A DNA stretch of 64,000 nucleotides, from positions 331,555 through 395,554 of the forward strand of contig NZ_JAAGLT010000005.1 in NCBI RefSeq assembly GCF_010548275.1, written 5' to 3'. Made by a program: the position numbers and the translations under genes. The notes under the pieces were generated by a model. That model saw only the letters and a program-made list of their open reading frames with translations. It did no database searches and was not told the DNA's origin. Below, piece by piece: positions 24,529 to 33,478 of the stretch (positions within the stretch are counted from its first letter, which is position 1; the number at the start of each line of letters is the position of its first letter). The DNA is from Streptomyces sp. SID12488. Its GTDB lineage: Bacteria; Actinomycetota; Actinomycetes; Streptomycetales; Streptomycetaceae.

Positions 24529-27500
24529 ATGGCAGCCACACACGAGAGCAGTGCTCTCGGTCTGCTCGAAGAAGAGATCCGCGAGCGGTTCGGCGACAAG
24601 GCACGTTTCTCCGCGGGGCCCGCCGCCTCGCCGCGCACTCTCGTCGATGTTTTCGACGCCACCGTACGTTCGTACCCGAACGAGCCAGCCCTCGACGACG
24701 GCACCACCGCGCTCACCTACCGGGCGCTCGCCGTAGAGGTCGAGGCCGTACGGCGCCGCCTGAGCGCCGCCGGCGTCGGGCTCGGGGATCGCGTAGGGGT
24801 CAGGGTTCCTTCCGGCACCAATGAGCTGTACGTCGCCATCCTGGCCGTCCTCGCCGCCGGTGCCGCCTACGTCCCCGTGGACGCCGAGGACCCGGACGAG
24901 CGGGCCGAGCTGGTGTTCGGGGAGGCGGACGTACGGGCCGTCGTCGGCGCCGGGTACGAGATCACCGTTCCCGGGACCCGCAGCGAGCTGCCCGCACGGC
25001 GGCCCGGCGTCGAGCACGACGCCTGGATCATCTTCACCTCCGGCTCCACCGGGAAGCCCAAGGGCGTCGCCGTCAGCCACCGGAGCGCCGCCGCCTTCGT
25101 GGACGCCGAGGCCGCGCTGTTCCTCACCGACGATCCCGTGGGGCCCGGCGACCGGGTCATGGCGGGCCTCTCCGTGGCCTTCGACGCCTCCTGCGAGGAG
25201 ATGTGGCTGGCCTGGCGCTACGGGGCCTGCCTGGTGCCCGTACCGCGCTCCCAGGTCCGCAGCGGGGCCGATCTGGGGCCCTGGCTGGTCGAGCAGGAGA
25301 TCTCCGTCGTCTCCACCGTGCCCACGCTGGCCGCGCTGTGGGAGCCCGAGACCCTCAACGACGTACGGCTGCTGATCTTCGGCGGGGAGGCCTGCCCGCC
25401 CGAGCTGGTGCAGCGGCTGGTGACGGAGGGGCGCGAGGTGTGGAACACCTACGGGCCCACCGAGGCCACCGTCGTCGCCTGCGCCTCCCTGATGACCGGT
25501 GAGGAGCCCATTCGGATCGGGCTGCCCCTGAACGGCTGGGAACTCGCCGTCGTCGACGAGGCCGGGGAGCCCGTCGCCATGGGCGCCAGTGGGCAACTGG
25601 TGATCGGCGGCGTCGGACTCGCGCGGTATCTCGACGCCGAGAAGGACGCCGAGAAGTACGCGCCGCTCGAATCCCTCGGCTGGGAGCGGGCCTATCGCAG
25701 CGGTGACCTCGTCAAGGCCGAACCCGAGGGGTTGATCTTCCTCGGGCGGGCCGACGAGCAGATCAAGCTCGGCGGGCGCCGTATCGAGCTGGGTGAGGTC
25801 GACTCGGCGCTCCAGGGACTGCCCGGTGTCGCCGGTGCCGCCGCCGCCGTACGGACCGCCCGCAGCGGCAACCAGTTGCTCGTCGGCTATGTCGTGACGC
25901 AGGAGGGCTGGGACCAGGCCGCCGCCGTGGAGCGGCTGCGCGCCGAGCTGCCCGCCGCCCTCGTACCGATGCTCGCGCCGGTCGCCGAGCTGCCGACCCG
26001 CACGTCCGGCAAGGTCGACCGCAACGCCCTGCCGTGGCCGCTGGAGGGGCTGGAGACCGGTCCCGCCGCCGTGCTGTACGGCACCGAGGCGTGGGTCGCC
26101 GAGCAGTGGACCGAGGTCCTCGGCATCCCCGTGGGCAGCGCGGACGACGACTTCTTCGCGATCGGCGGCAGCAGTCTCGGCGCCGCCCAGTTGACCACAC
26201 GGCTGCGGACGCGCTACCCGAGCGCCGCCGTCCTCGACATCTACCAGCAGCCCGTGCTCCGCAAGCTCGCCCGGCATCTGGAGGAGTCCTCACAGGACGA
26301 CACCAGCGGTCGGATCATCGCGCCGGTTCCCCTGCGCGCCAAGGTCATTCAGCTTCTGGTGCTGCTTCCGCTGTTCACGCTGCTCGGGCTCCGGTGGGCG
26401 GTCTCGCTGGCCGCCGCCGCGAACGTACTGCACCTGTTCGGGGCCTATCCGTGGGCGCCCACCACGTCGTGGTGGGCGGTGGCCGCCGGAGCCGCAGTGC
26501 TCTTCTCCCCGCCCGGGCGGCTCGCCCTCGCGGCCGGTGGGGCGCGGCTGCTGCTGCGGGGCGTGAAGCCCGGACGGTATCCGCGTGGCGGCAGTGTGCA
26601 TCTGCGGCTGTGGACCGCCGAGCGGCTCGCCGAGTTCAGCGGGGCGACCTCGCTGACCGGGGGATGGCTGGAGCGGTACGCGCGGGCGCTGGGCGGCAAG
26701 GTCGGCGCGGACGTCGATCTGCACTCGCTGCCCCCGGTCACCGGCATGCTCAAGCTGGGGCGTGGGGCGGCCGTCGAGTCCGAGGTGGACCTGTCGGGGC
26801 ACTGGCTGGACGGGGACCGGCTGGAGATCGGGCAGGTCAAGGTGGGTGCCGGCGCCGTCGTCGGGACGCGCAGCCTGCTCTTCCCGGGGGCGCGGGTCGG
26901 CAAACGGGCCGAGGTGGCGCCGGGTTCGGCGGTCGTCGGAACGGTGCCGACCGGGCAGCGCTGGGCCGGTGCACCGGCCGTCAAGCTCGGCAAGGCCAAG
27001 CGGAACTGGCCCAAGGAGCGTCCGCAGCGTGGGCGGACCTGGCGCGCGATGTACGGCATCGCCGGGCTCGCGCTGAGCGCGCTGCCGCTGGTGGCGGGTG
27101 CGGTCGCGTTGCTGGTCGTGGGCCTCTTCGTCGACCCGGACGCCGGGCTCGGGACCGCTCTGCGGGGCATCGCGCTCGCGCTGGTACCGGCCACCCTGGC
27201 GTTCGGTCTCGCGTACGCGCTGATGCTCCTGATCGCCGTACGGCTGCTGAGTCTGGGCCTGCGCGAGGGTACGCATCCCACGCACAGCCGGATCGGCTGG
27301 CAGGCCTGGACGGTCACGCAGCTCATGGACCGCTCCCGCGAGACGCTGTTCCCGCTCTACGCCGGGCTGATCACCCCGGTGTGGCTGCGGCTGCTCGGGA
27401 TGCGGATCGGGCGCGGCGCCGAGGTGTCGACCGTGCTGGCGCTGCCCAGCCTGACGACCGTCGGCGAGGGCGCCTTCCTGGCCGACGACACCCTGACCGC

Positions 27501-28404
27501 GCCGTACGAACTCGGCGGTGGCTGGCTGCGGATCGGGCGGGCCGAGATCGGGCGGCGTGCCTTCCTGGGCAACTCCGGGATGACCGCGCCGGGCCGGTCG
27601 GTGCCCGACGGCGGGCTGGTCGGGGTCCTCTCGGCCACACCGAAGAAGGCCAAGAAGGGCAGCTCGTACCTGGGCCTGCCGCCGATGAAGCTGCCCCGGT
27701 CGGCGAGCGGCGGCGACCAGAGCCGTACGTACGACCCGCCCGCGCGTCTGCTGTGGGCGCGGGCGCTGGTCGAGCTGTTCCGGATCGTGCCGGTGTTCTG
27801 CTCGGCGGGGCTGGCCGTGCTGACGGTGGCCGCGTTCAGCGTGCTCGGTGGATGGTTCTGGCTGGCGGGCGGACTGGTGCTGCTCGCTGTCGGCGCCCTC
27901 GCCTGTGTGCTGTCCATCGTCGCCAAGTGGGCACTCGTGGGGCGGCACCGCGCCGGTGAACATCCGCTGTGGAGCGGGTTCGTGTGGCGCAACGAGCTGG
28001 CGGACACCTTCGTCGAGGTCGTCGCCGTGCCGTGGCTCGTGGGTTCTGTACCGGGTACGCCGGTGATGTCGGCGTGGCTGCGCGGGCTCGGCGCGCGCAT
28101 CGGGAAGGGGGTCTGGGTGGAGAGCTACTGGCTGCCCGAGACCGACCTGGTGACCCTGGGGGACGCGGCCACCGTGAACCGGGGATGCGTGCTGCAGACA
28201 CACCTCTTCCACGACCGGATCTTGCGGACGGATACTGTGGTCCTCCGTGAGGGCGCGACGCTGGGTCCTGGCGGGATCGTCCTGCCCGGTTCCACGGTCG
28301 GGGCCCGGTCCACTCTGGGTCCCGCGTCGCTGGTCATGGCGGCGGAGTCCGTTCCCGACGACACCCGCTGGCTGGGCAACCCGATCGAGTCATGGCGTTC
28401 CTGA
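24529..28404 (+). CDS. Pls/PosA-family non-ribosomal peptide synthetase (poly-amino-acid synthetase-like)
   Basis: 1291-residue membrane enzyme with the layout of epsilon-poly-L-lysine synthetase. First comes an adenylation domain (residues about 30-505). Its core motifs are FTSGSTGKPKGVAVSH at 169, FDASCEEMW at 218, NTYGPTE at 306, GRADEQIKLGGRRIELGE at 406 and catalytic Lys495 in TSGKVDR. Next is a thiolation domain (about 515-585) with Ser549 in FFAIGGSSL for phosphopantetheine. Three pairs of membrane helices follow (about 607-690, 842-915, 1080-1140), each followed by a soluble left-handed beta-helix/acyltransferase-like domain (about 715-825, 945-1060, 1185-1290). There is no normal condensation or thioesterase domain. 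The likely product is an isopeptide homopolymer of a basic amino acid. The gene overlaps the M1 peptidase gene by 13 bp. Confidence 0.88.
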   Translation: MAATHESSALGLLEEEIRERFGDKARFSAGPAASPRTLVDVFDATVRSYPNEPALDDGTTALTYRALAVEVEAVRRRLSAAGVGLGDRVGVRVPSGTNELYVAILAVLAAGAAYVPVDAEDPDERAELVFGEADVRAVVGAGYEITVPGTRSELPARRPGVEHDAWIIFTSGSTGKPKGVAVSHRSAAAFVDAEAALFLTDDPVGPGDRVMAGLSVAFDASCEEMWLAWRYGACLVPVPRSQVRSGADLGPWLVEQEISVVSTVPTLAALWEPETLNDVRLLIFGGEACPPELVQRLVTEGREVWNTYGPTEATVVACASLMTGEEPIRIGLPLNGWELAVVDEAGEPVAMGASGQLVIGGVGLARYLDAEKDAEKYAPLESLGWERAYRSGDLVKAEPEGLIFLGRADEQIKLGGRRIELGEVDSALQGLPGVAGAAAAVRTARSGNQLLVGYVVTQEGWDQAAAVERLRAELPAALVPMLAPVAELPTRTSGKVDRNALPWPLEGLETGPAAVLYGTEAWVAEQWTEVLGIPVGSADDDFFAIGGSSLGAAQLTTRLRTRYPSAAVLDIYQQPVLRKLARHLEESSQDDTSGRIIAPVPLRAKVIQLLVLLPLFTLLGLRWAVSLAAAANVLHLFGAYPWAPTTSWWAVAAGAAVLFSPPGRLALAAGGARLLLRGVKPGRYPRGGSVHLRLWTAERLAEFSGATSLTGGWLERYARALGGKVGADVDLHSLPPVTGMLKLGRGAAVESEVDLSGHWLDGDRLEIGQVKVGAGAVVGTRSLLFPGARVGKRAEVAPGSAVVGTVPTGQRWAGAPAVKLGKAKRNWPKERPQRGRTWRAMYGIAGLALSALPLVAGAVALLVVGLFVDPDAGLGTALRGIALALVPATLAFGLAYALMLLIAVRLLSLGLREGTHPTHSRIGWQAWTVTQLMDRSRETLFPLYAGLITPVWLRLLGMRIGRGAEVSTVLALPSLTTVGEGAFLADDTLTAPYELGGGWLRIGRAEIGRRAFLGNSGMTAPGRSVPDGGLVGVLSATPKKAKKGSSYLGLPPMKLPRSASGGDQSRTYDPPARLLWARALVELFRIVPVFCSAGLAVLTVAAFSVLGGWFWLAGGLVLLAVGALACVLSIVAKWALVGRHRAGEHPLWSGFVWRNELADTFVEVVAVPWLVGSVPGTPVMSAWLRGLGARIGKGVWVESYWLPETDLVTLGDAATVNRGCVLQTHLFHDRILRTDTVVLREGATLGPGGIVLPGSTVGARSTLGPASLVMAAESVPDDTRWLGNPIESWRS

Positions 28405-29897
28405 AAGCGGTGCGCGCGGCTCGTTCGGGTACCGGAGCGGGGGTGGGTTCATCTCCGGCACCTCGTACGAGCACAGCGCAGGGAGCAGACTCAGCAGTGA
28501 GCGTTCAGCAGACGGTGGGTTCGGACCCGTACTTTCCGGCCAACGGTGATCCCCGTTACCGGGTGCACCGGTACGAACTCGCGCTGGACTACCGCCCCGG
28601 CCCGAACCGGCTGGCGGGCACGGCCCGTATCAACGCCATAGCGGGCCGGACCTCGCTCGCCGAATTCCAGCTGAACCTGGGCGACTTCAAGATCGGCCGG
28701 GTACGGGTCGACGGCAAGACCGCCCACTACACGCACCGGGGCGGACGGCTGCGCATCCGCCCCGCGAAGCCGCTGCGGACCGGGGCCGCGTTCACCGTCG
28801 AGGTGCACTGGGCGGGCAACCCCAAGCCGGTCAGCAGCCCCTGGGGCGGGATCGGCTGGGAGGAGCTGGAGGACGGGGCACTGGTGGCGAGCCAGCCGGT
28901 CGGGGCGCCGTCCTGGTACCCGTGCAACGACCGGCCCGCCGACAAGGCGTCCTACCAGATCTCGATCACGACGCCGTCCGCCTACTCGGTGGTGGCGGGC
29001 GGGCGGCTGCTGACCCGGACGACCAAGGCCTCGACCACCACGTGGGTGTACGAGCAGTCCGCGCCGACGTCGAGCTATCTCGTCGGGTTGTCGATCGGGA
29101 AGTACCAGACCGTCCTGCTCGGTGATCCGGGGCTGGGCGGCGTGCCCCAACACGGCCATATTCCGGCGGAGTTGCTCCCCGAGTTCTCCCGGGACTTCGC
29201 GCGCCAGCCCGCCATGATGGAACTCTTCGAGGAGCTGTTCGGGCCGTATCCGTTCGGCGAGTACGCGGTCGTGGTGACCGAGGAGGAACTCGATGTGCCC
29301 GTCGAGGCACAGGGGTTGTCGTTGTTCGGCGCCAACCACGTGGACGGCGCCCGGAGTTCGGAACGGCTCGTCGCGCACGAGCTGGCCCACCAGTGGTTCG
29401 GCAACAGTGTGTCCATCGCGGACTGGCGGCACATCTGGCTGAACGAGGGGTTCGCCAAGTACGCGGAGTGGCTGTGGTCCGAGCGCTCCGGCGGGCGCAG
29501 CGCGCAGCAACTCGCCGCGGTGGCGCATCGGTTGCTGGCCGGGCGACCACAGGATCTGCGGCTCGCCGATCCCGGTCGCAAGCTGATGTTCGACGACCGG
29601 TTGTATCAGCGCGGCGGGCTCACCGTGCACGCGGTGCGGTGCGCGCTGGGCGACGAGGCGTTCTTCCGGATGCTGCGGGGATGGATCGCGCTGCATCGGG
29701 GCGGGTCGGTGAGTACGGCCACGTTCACGTCGTACGTGGGCCGGTTCACGGCGGAGCCGTTGGACGAGCTGCTCACCGCGTGGCTCTACGAGGGGGCGCT
29801 GCCCGTACTGCCCGCGCCGAGGACGCCGGGGCCGCCGCCGGTCAAGGGAGGACCGCGGGTGCCCGCCCGGCCCTCCTATCCCCCCTCCACCGCGTAG
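28392..29897 (+). CDS. M1 family zinc metallopeptidase
   Basis: Protein of 501 residues in the gluzincin M1 family. The zinc site is intact: HELAH at residues 329-333 and the third ligand Glu352 in LNEGFAKYAEW, the exact HExxH-x18-E spacing. The substrate-anchoring GAMEN motif is replaced by VPVEAQGLSLFG, as in several bacterial M1 members. The N-terminal beta saddle domain is present (RYRVHRYELALDYRPGPNRLAG). No signal peptide or membrane segment is clear; residues 1-45 are low complexity. The ATG lies inside the end of the synthetase-like gene, so the two are co-translated. The epsilon-polylysine-degrading enzyme of S. albulus is, from memory, also a zinc aminopeptidase, so a role in trimming the neighbour's polymer or giving self-protection is plausible. 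Confidence 0.87.
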   Translation: MAFLKAVRAARSGTGAGVGSSPAPRTSTAQGADSAVSVQQTVGSDPYFPANGDPRYRVHRYELALDYRPGPNRLAGTARINAIAGRTSLAEFQLNLGDFKIGRVRVDGKTAHYTHRGGRLRIRPAKPLRTGAAFTVEVHWAGNPKPVSSPWGGIGWEELEDGALVASQPVGAPSWYPCNDRPADKASYQISITTPSAYSVVAGGRLLTRTTKASTTTWVYEQSAPTSSYLVGLSIGKYQTVLLGDPGLGGVPQHGHIPAELLPEFSRDFARQPAMMELFEELFGPYPFGEYAVVVTEEELDVPVEAQGLSLFGANHVDGARSSERLVAHELAHQWFGNSVSIADWRHIWLNEGFAKYAEWLWSERSGGRSAQQLAAVAHRLLAGRPQDLRLADPGRKLMFDDRLYQRGGLTVHAVRCALGDEAFFRMLRGWIALHRGGSVSTATFTSYVGRFTAEPLDELLTAWLYEGALPVLPAPRTPGPPPVKGGPRVPARPSYPPSTA

Positions 29898-29928
29898 CGG
29901 GTACACGCGGTGCGGGAGAATGGCGGGC

Positions 29929-30408
29929 ATGGCCCGACGCACTCCGCATCCCCGGCGGCAACGCCCCTCCGCCCGCGTTCAGAGCTCCGCCTGTCCGTGC
30001 GGTCTCGCGGAGACGGAGACGTACGAGAACTGCTGCGGCCGGTTCCACCGGGGTGAGGCGGCGGCGCCGACCGCCGAGGCCCTGATGCGCTCCCGCTACA
30101 GCGCCTTCGTGAAGCGGGACGAGCCCTATCTCCTGCGCACCTGGCACCCGCGCACCCGCCCCACCGGCGTCGAGTTCGACCCCGGGATGCGGTGGACGGG
30201 CCTGGAGATCGTCGCAGCGGGCGACGGTACGGCGTTCCACACCACCGGCACCGTGACCTTCCGGGCCTCCTACCGGGGCGGTTCGCTGGAGGAGCGGAGC
30301 CGGTTCGAGCGGGTCGACGGGGCGTGGGTGTACGTCGACGGAGACATCGACGAGGGGGACCGGAGCGAACCGGGCGGACAGGGCGGACAGGGCGGCCGGA
30401 CCGTCTAG
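29929..30408 (+). CDS. YchJ family metal-binding protein
   Basis: 159-residue protein with an N-terminal SEC-C-like zinc knuckle (CPCGLAETETYENCCGRFH) and the YchJ core (ALMRSRYSAFVKRDEPYLLRTWHP, FRASYRGGSLEERSRF). The last 20 residues are a Gly/Gln repeat tail. ATG 29929 lies 10 bases after GGGAG; ATG 29920 is in frame but too close to it. It ends tail to tail with the GntR gene, with a 4-bp overlap of stop codons. The function is unknown beyond metal binding. Confidence 0.87.
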   Translation: MARRTPHPRRQRPSARVQSSACPCGLAETETYENCCGRFHRGEAAAPTAEALMRSRYSAFVKRDEPYLLRTWHPRTRPTGVEFDPGMRWTGLEIVAAGDGTAFHTTGTVTFRASYRGGSLEERSRFERVDGAWVYVDGDIDEGDRSEPGGQGGQGGRTV

Positions 30409-31106
30409 GGCGCGAGGATGTCCAGTTCCTGAAGGGCCCCGACCGCGATCTCCCGGGTGAGCCGCTCGGCCCGTTCGCCGTCGCCCTCGCGGACCGCTTC
30501 GGCGACCTGTACGTGCAGGGTGACGGCGGCCGGGTCGGGGTCCTCGAACATGACCTCGTGGTGGGTGCGGCCGGCCAGGACCTCCGCGACGACGTCGCCG
30601 AGGCGGGCGAACATCTCGTTGCCCGAGGCCTCCAGGATCACCCGATGGAAGGCCACGTCGTGGACCAGATAGCCCTCCAGCTGACGCCCGCGCGAGTTGG
30701 CCACCATGCCCAACGCGCACTCCGTGAGCCGCGCGCACTGCTCGGCGGTGGCGAACTTGGCTGCCAGGCCCGCGGCGACCGGTTCGACCGCGGAGCGCAG
30801 CACGGTGAGGGAGCGCAGTTGCTGCGGGCGGTCGGCGCCGGCCAGACGCCAGCGGATGACCTGCGGGTCGTAGACGTTCCACTCGGCCTTGGGGCGGACC
30901 GTGACGCCGACCCGGCGGCGGGACTCGACCAGGTGCATCGACTCCAGGACCCGGACCGCCTCCCGCATCACCGACCGTGACACGTCGAAGCGCTGGGCCA
31001 GTTCGTCCGTGCGCAGAACGCTGCCCGGCGGGTACTCGCCCGCGGTGATCGCGGGTCCGAGGGTGTCCATCACATGGCCGTGCAGCCCTCGGCCGGGTGT
31101 GCTCAT
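30405..31106 (-). CDS. gntR: FadR/GntR-family regulator of gluconate genes
   Basis: 233-residue regulator with an N-terminal winged helix (residues about 5-72: ITAGEYPPGSVLRTDELAQRFDVSR, recognition helix SVMREAVRVLES) and a C-terminal FCD effector domain with metal-type residues (VHDVAFHRVILEASGNEMF, HVQVAEAV). It is divergent from gntK and gntP, the normal arrangement for the gluconate repressor. In S. coelicolor the equivalent gene is SCO1678 from memory. The inducer is expected to be gluconate or a phosphorylated form. The intergenic region holds two candidate operators. Confidence 0.88.
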   Translation of the reverse strand: MSTPGRGLHGHVMDTLGPAITAGEYPPGSVLRTDELAQRFDVSRSVMREAVRVLESMHLVESRRRVGVTVRPKAEWNVYDPQVIRWRLAGADRPQQLRSLTVLRSAVEPVAAGLAAKFATAEQCARLTECALGMVANSRGRQLEGYLVHDVAFHRVILEASGNEMFARLGDVVAEVLAGRTHHEVMFEDPDPAAVTLHVQVAEAVREGDGERAERLTREIAVGALQELDILAP

Positions 31107-31137
31107 GCACTCAGCGTACGGGGCGCGTCACACTCTC

Positions 31138-31154
31138 AAAAAGTCAGACTTATT
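31138..31154. promoter_or_regulatory. Candidate GntR operator between gntR and gntK
   Basis: Inverted repeat AAAAAGTC-A-GACTTATT, with 7 of 8 pairs matching and the inner five perfect. A second GT-N3-AC site (TTGTCGTACC, 31173-31182) resembles the FadR-subfamily core. The role is inferred from symmetry and position. Confidence 0.5.
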
Positions 31155-31202
31155 CATACGAGGGGCTTGAATTTGTCGTACCTAATGCGTTTCATTGCGT
31201 TC

Positions 31203-31772
31203 ATGCAGAAGACGCGTACCCCCCATGTCGTCGTGGTCATGGGCGTCTCGGGCACCGGGAAGACCACGATCGGTCCCCTGCTCGCGGCACGGCTCGGCGT
31301 TCCGTACGCCGAGGCCGACGACTTCCACCCCCCGGCCAACATCGACAAGATGTCGGCCGGGACCCCGCTGACCGACGACGACCGCCGCCCCTGGCTGGAC
31401 GCCATCGGCAAGTGGGCGCACGGCCGGGCCGGACTCGGCGGGGTCGTGAGCTGCTCGGCGCTGAAGCGGTCGTACCGGGACCGGCTGCGGGCCGCCGCGC
31501 CCGACGTGGTCTTCGTGCACCTCGCCGGTGACCGGGCGCTCATCGAGGACCGGATGGCGCACCGGCAGGGTCACTTCATGCCGACGGCGCTGCTCGACTC
31601 CCAGCTCGCCACCCTCCAGCCGCTCGAAGCGGACGAGGCGGGCGTCGCGGTGAGCGTCTCCGGCACCCCCGAGGAGATCACCGCCCGCGCCGTGGCGGCG
31701 CTCGGTGAGCTGGAGGGCCCGCGCGGCCCGGACGGTCCCGAGGCTCCCCCGAAAGCCGCGCCTTCGCAGTAG
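31203..31772 (+). CDS. gntK: Gluconokinase
   Basis: Cytoplasmic kinase of 189 residues that phosphorylates gluconate to 6-phosphogluconate, which feeds the pentose phosphate pathway. It shows P-loop GVSGTGKTT (residues 14-22), the GntK signature EADDFHPPANIDKMSAGTPLTDDDRRPWL, CSALKRSYRDRLR and the lid region HFMPTALLDSQLATLQPLE. The C-terminal 25 residues are Pro-rich. The start at ATG 31203 (or 31185) has no Shine-Dalgarno sequence, so the message may be leaderless or have a short leader. gntP follows after 45 bp. Confidence 0.93.
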   Translation: MQKTRTPHVVVVMGVSGTGKTTIGPLLAARLGVPYAEADDFHPPANIDKMSAGTPLTDDDRRPWLDAIGKWAHGRAGLGGVVSCSALKRSYRDRLRAAAPDVVFVHLAGDRALIEDRMAHRQGHFMPTALLDSQLATLQPLEADEAGVAVSVSGTPEEITARAVAALGELEGPRGPDGPEAPPKAAPSQ

Positions 31773-31817
31773 CCCCGTCTCCCCCGACAGTCCCTCCCCA
31801 GAAGCAAGGGAACCTCT

Positions 31818-33215
31818 GTGACCAGACTCAGCGTCGAGATGCTGGCAGCGGACACCGTCGAGCCGATCACCTCGGCCGGCCATGCCCAACTGGGCATCGC
31901 CGTGCTGGCGGGCATCGCGCTCATCGTCCTGCTGATCACCAAGTTCAAGCTGCACGCCTTCCTGGCCCTGACCATCGGCTCGCTCGCGCTGGGCGCCTTC
32001 GCGGGCGCGCCGCTCGACAAGGCCATCGCCAGCTTCACCACCGGGCTCGGCTCGACGGTGGCAGGCGTGGGTGTCCTGATCGCCCTTGGCGCGATCCTCG
32101 GCAAGCTGCTCGCCGACTCCGGCGGCGCCGACCAGATCGTCGACACGATTTTGGCGAGGGCCTCGGGCCGGACGATGCCCTGGGCGATGGTGCTGATCGC
32201 CTCGGTGATCGGCCTGCCCCTGTTCTTCGAGGTCGGCGTGGTGCTGCTGATCCCGGTCGTCCTGATGGTCGCCAAGCGCGGCAACTACTCCCTGATGCGC
32301 ATCGGCATCCCGGCGCTCGCGGGCCTGTCCGTGATGCACGGCCTGGTCCCGCCGCACCCCGGGCCGCTGATCGCGATCGACGCGGTCGGCGCCAACCTCG
32401 GCGTGACCCTGGCGCTCGGTGTCCTGGTCGCCATCCCGACTGTGATCATCGCTGGGCCGCTGTTCTCGCGGGTCGCGGCCCGCTGGGTCGACGTGCCCGC
32501 CCCCGACCGCATGATCCCGCAGCGCCCCTCCGAGGACCTGGAGAAGCGTCCGGGCTTCGGCGCCACCCTGGCCACCATCCTCCTGCCCGTCGTCCTGATG
32601 CTGTCCAAGGCGCTGGTCGACATCATCGTCGACGACCCCACGCACATGATGCAGCGCGTCTTCGACGTGGTCGGCTCCCCGCTGATCGCCCTGCTCGCCG
32701 CAGTCCTCGTGGGCATCTTCACGCTGGGGCGCCCGGCCGAGTTCACCAAGGAGCGCATCTCCCGGATCGTCGAGACGGGCCTCGCGCCCATCGCGGGCAT
32801 CCTGCTGATCGTCGGCGCGGGCGGCGGCTTCAAGCAGACGCTGATCGACTCCGGGGTCGGCAAAATGGTCCTGGACATCTCGGAGGACTGGTCGATACCG
32901 GCCCTGCTGCTGGCCTGGCTGATCGCGGTGGCGATCCGGCTGGCGACGGGTTCGGCGACGGTCGCCACGGTCTCGGCGGCCGGTCTGGTGGCCCCCCTCG
33001 CGGCCGACATGTCTACCGCGCACGCGGCCCTACTCGTCCTGGCCATCGGCGCCGGCTCCCTCTTCTTCAGCCATGTCAACGACGCCGGATTCTGGCTCGT
33101 CAAGGAGTACTTCGGCCTGAACGTCGGCCAGACCCTCAAGACCTGGTCGATCATGGAGACGATCATCTCGGTGGTCGCGGGCAGCCTGGTCCTGCTGCTG
33201 TCACTCGTGATCTAG
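31818..33215 (+). CDS. gntP: Gluconate permease, GntP family
   Basis: Inner-membrane gluconate:H+ symporter of 465 residues with 12-14 hydrophobic segments. Family landmarks are GVGVLIALGAILGKLLADSGGA, GLPLFFEVGVVLLIP, VMHGLVPPHPGPL, the loop GAGGGFKQTLIDSGVG and FSHVNDAGFWLVKEYFGL. GTG at 31818 follows AAGGGA. It forms an operon with gntK under divergent GntR control. Confidence 0.94.
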   Translation: MTRLSVEMLAADTVEPITSAGHAQLGIAVLAGIALIVLLITKFKLHAFLALTIGSLALGAFAGAPLDKAIASFTTGLGSTVAGVGVLIALGAILGKLLADSGGADQIVDTILARASGRTMPWAMVLIASVIGLPLFFEVGVVLLIPVVLMVAKRGNYSLMRIGIPALAGLSVMHGLVPPHPGPLIAIDAVGANLGVTLALGVLVAIPTVIIAGPLFSRVAARWVDVPAPDRMIPQRPSEDLEKRPGFGATLATILLPVVLMLSKALVDIIVDDPTHMMQRVFDVVGSPLIALLAAVLVGIFTLGRPAEFTKERISRIVETGLAPIAGILLIVGAGGGFKQTLIDSGVGKMVLDISEDWSIPALLLAWLIAVAIRLATGSATVATVSAAGLVAPLAADMSTAHAALLVLAIGAGSLFFSHVNDAGFWLVKEYFGLNVGQTLKTWSIMETIISVVAGSLVLLLSLVI

Positions 33216-33264
33216 GGGTACGCCTGCCCGTCCGTTGCCCGGGCTGCGGGTCCTTCGTGGCTGG

Positions 33265-33465
33265 TCGCGCCCACGCGGCGGAGCCGCAGATCAGATACGG
33301 CCCCGCGCCCCTTTCAGGACGCGTTGCGGCTGGGCCGGGCCACCCGGCGAGACCCTGGACCTGACACAGGCCCCGCGACCCCTCAGGCGCCCGTTGAGGC
33401 TGGGTGGGTCCGCCCGGCGCAGCCGTCGATCGGATGGAGCCCGCGCCCCTTTGGGGCACCCAGCG
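33265..33465. repeat. Degenerate tandem array of an intergenic repeat (3 units of about 70 bp)
   Basis: Three units end in the phrase CCCCGCGCCCCT or a close variant at 33301, 33371 and 33440, spaced 68-70 bp. Each begins with a hairpin-forming GGCTG...CCGCCCGGCG-like arm. The first unit (33265-33313) matches the inverse of 54858-54903 (CGCGGCGGAGCCGCA core, then a GATACGGCCCCGCGCCCC-like end). It fills the gap after gntP, and I see no gene in it. Confidence 0.65.
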
Positions 33466-33478
33466 CCTCGCCGTCGGT

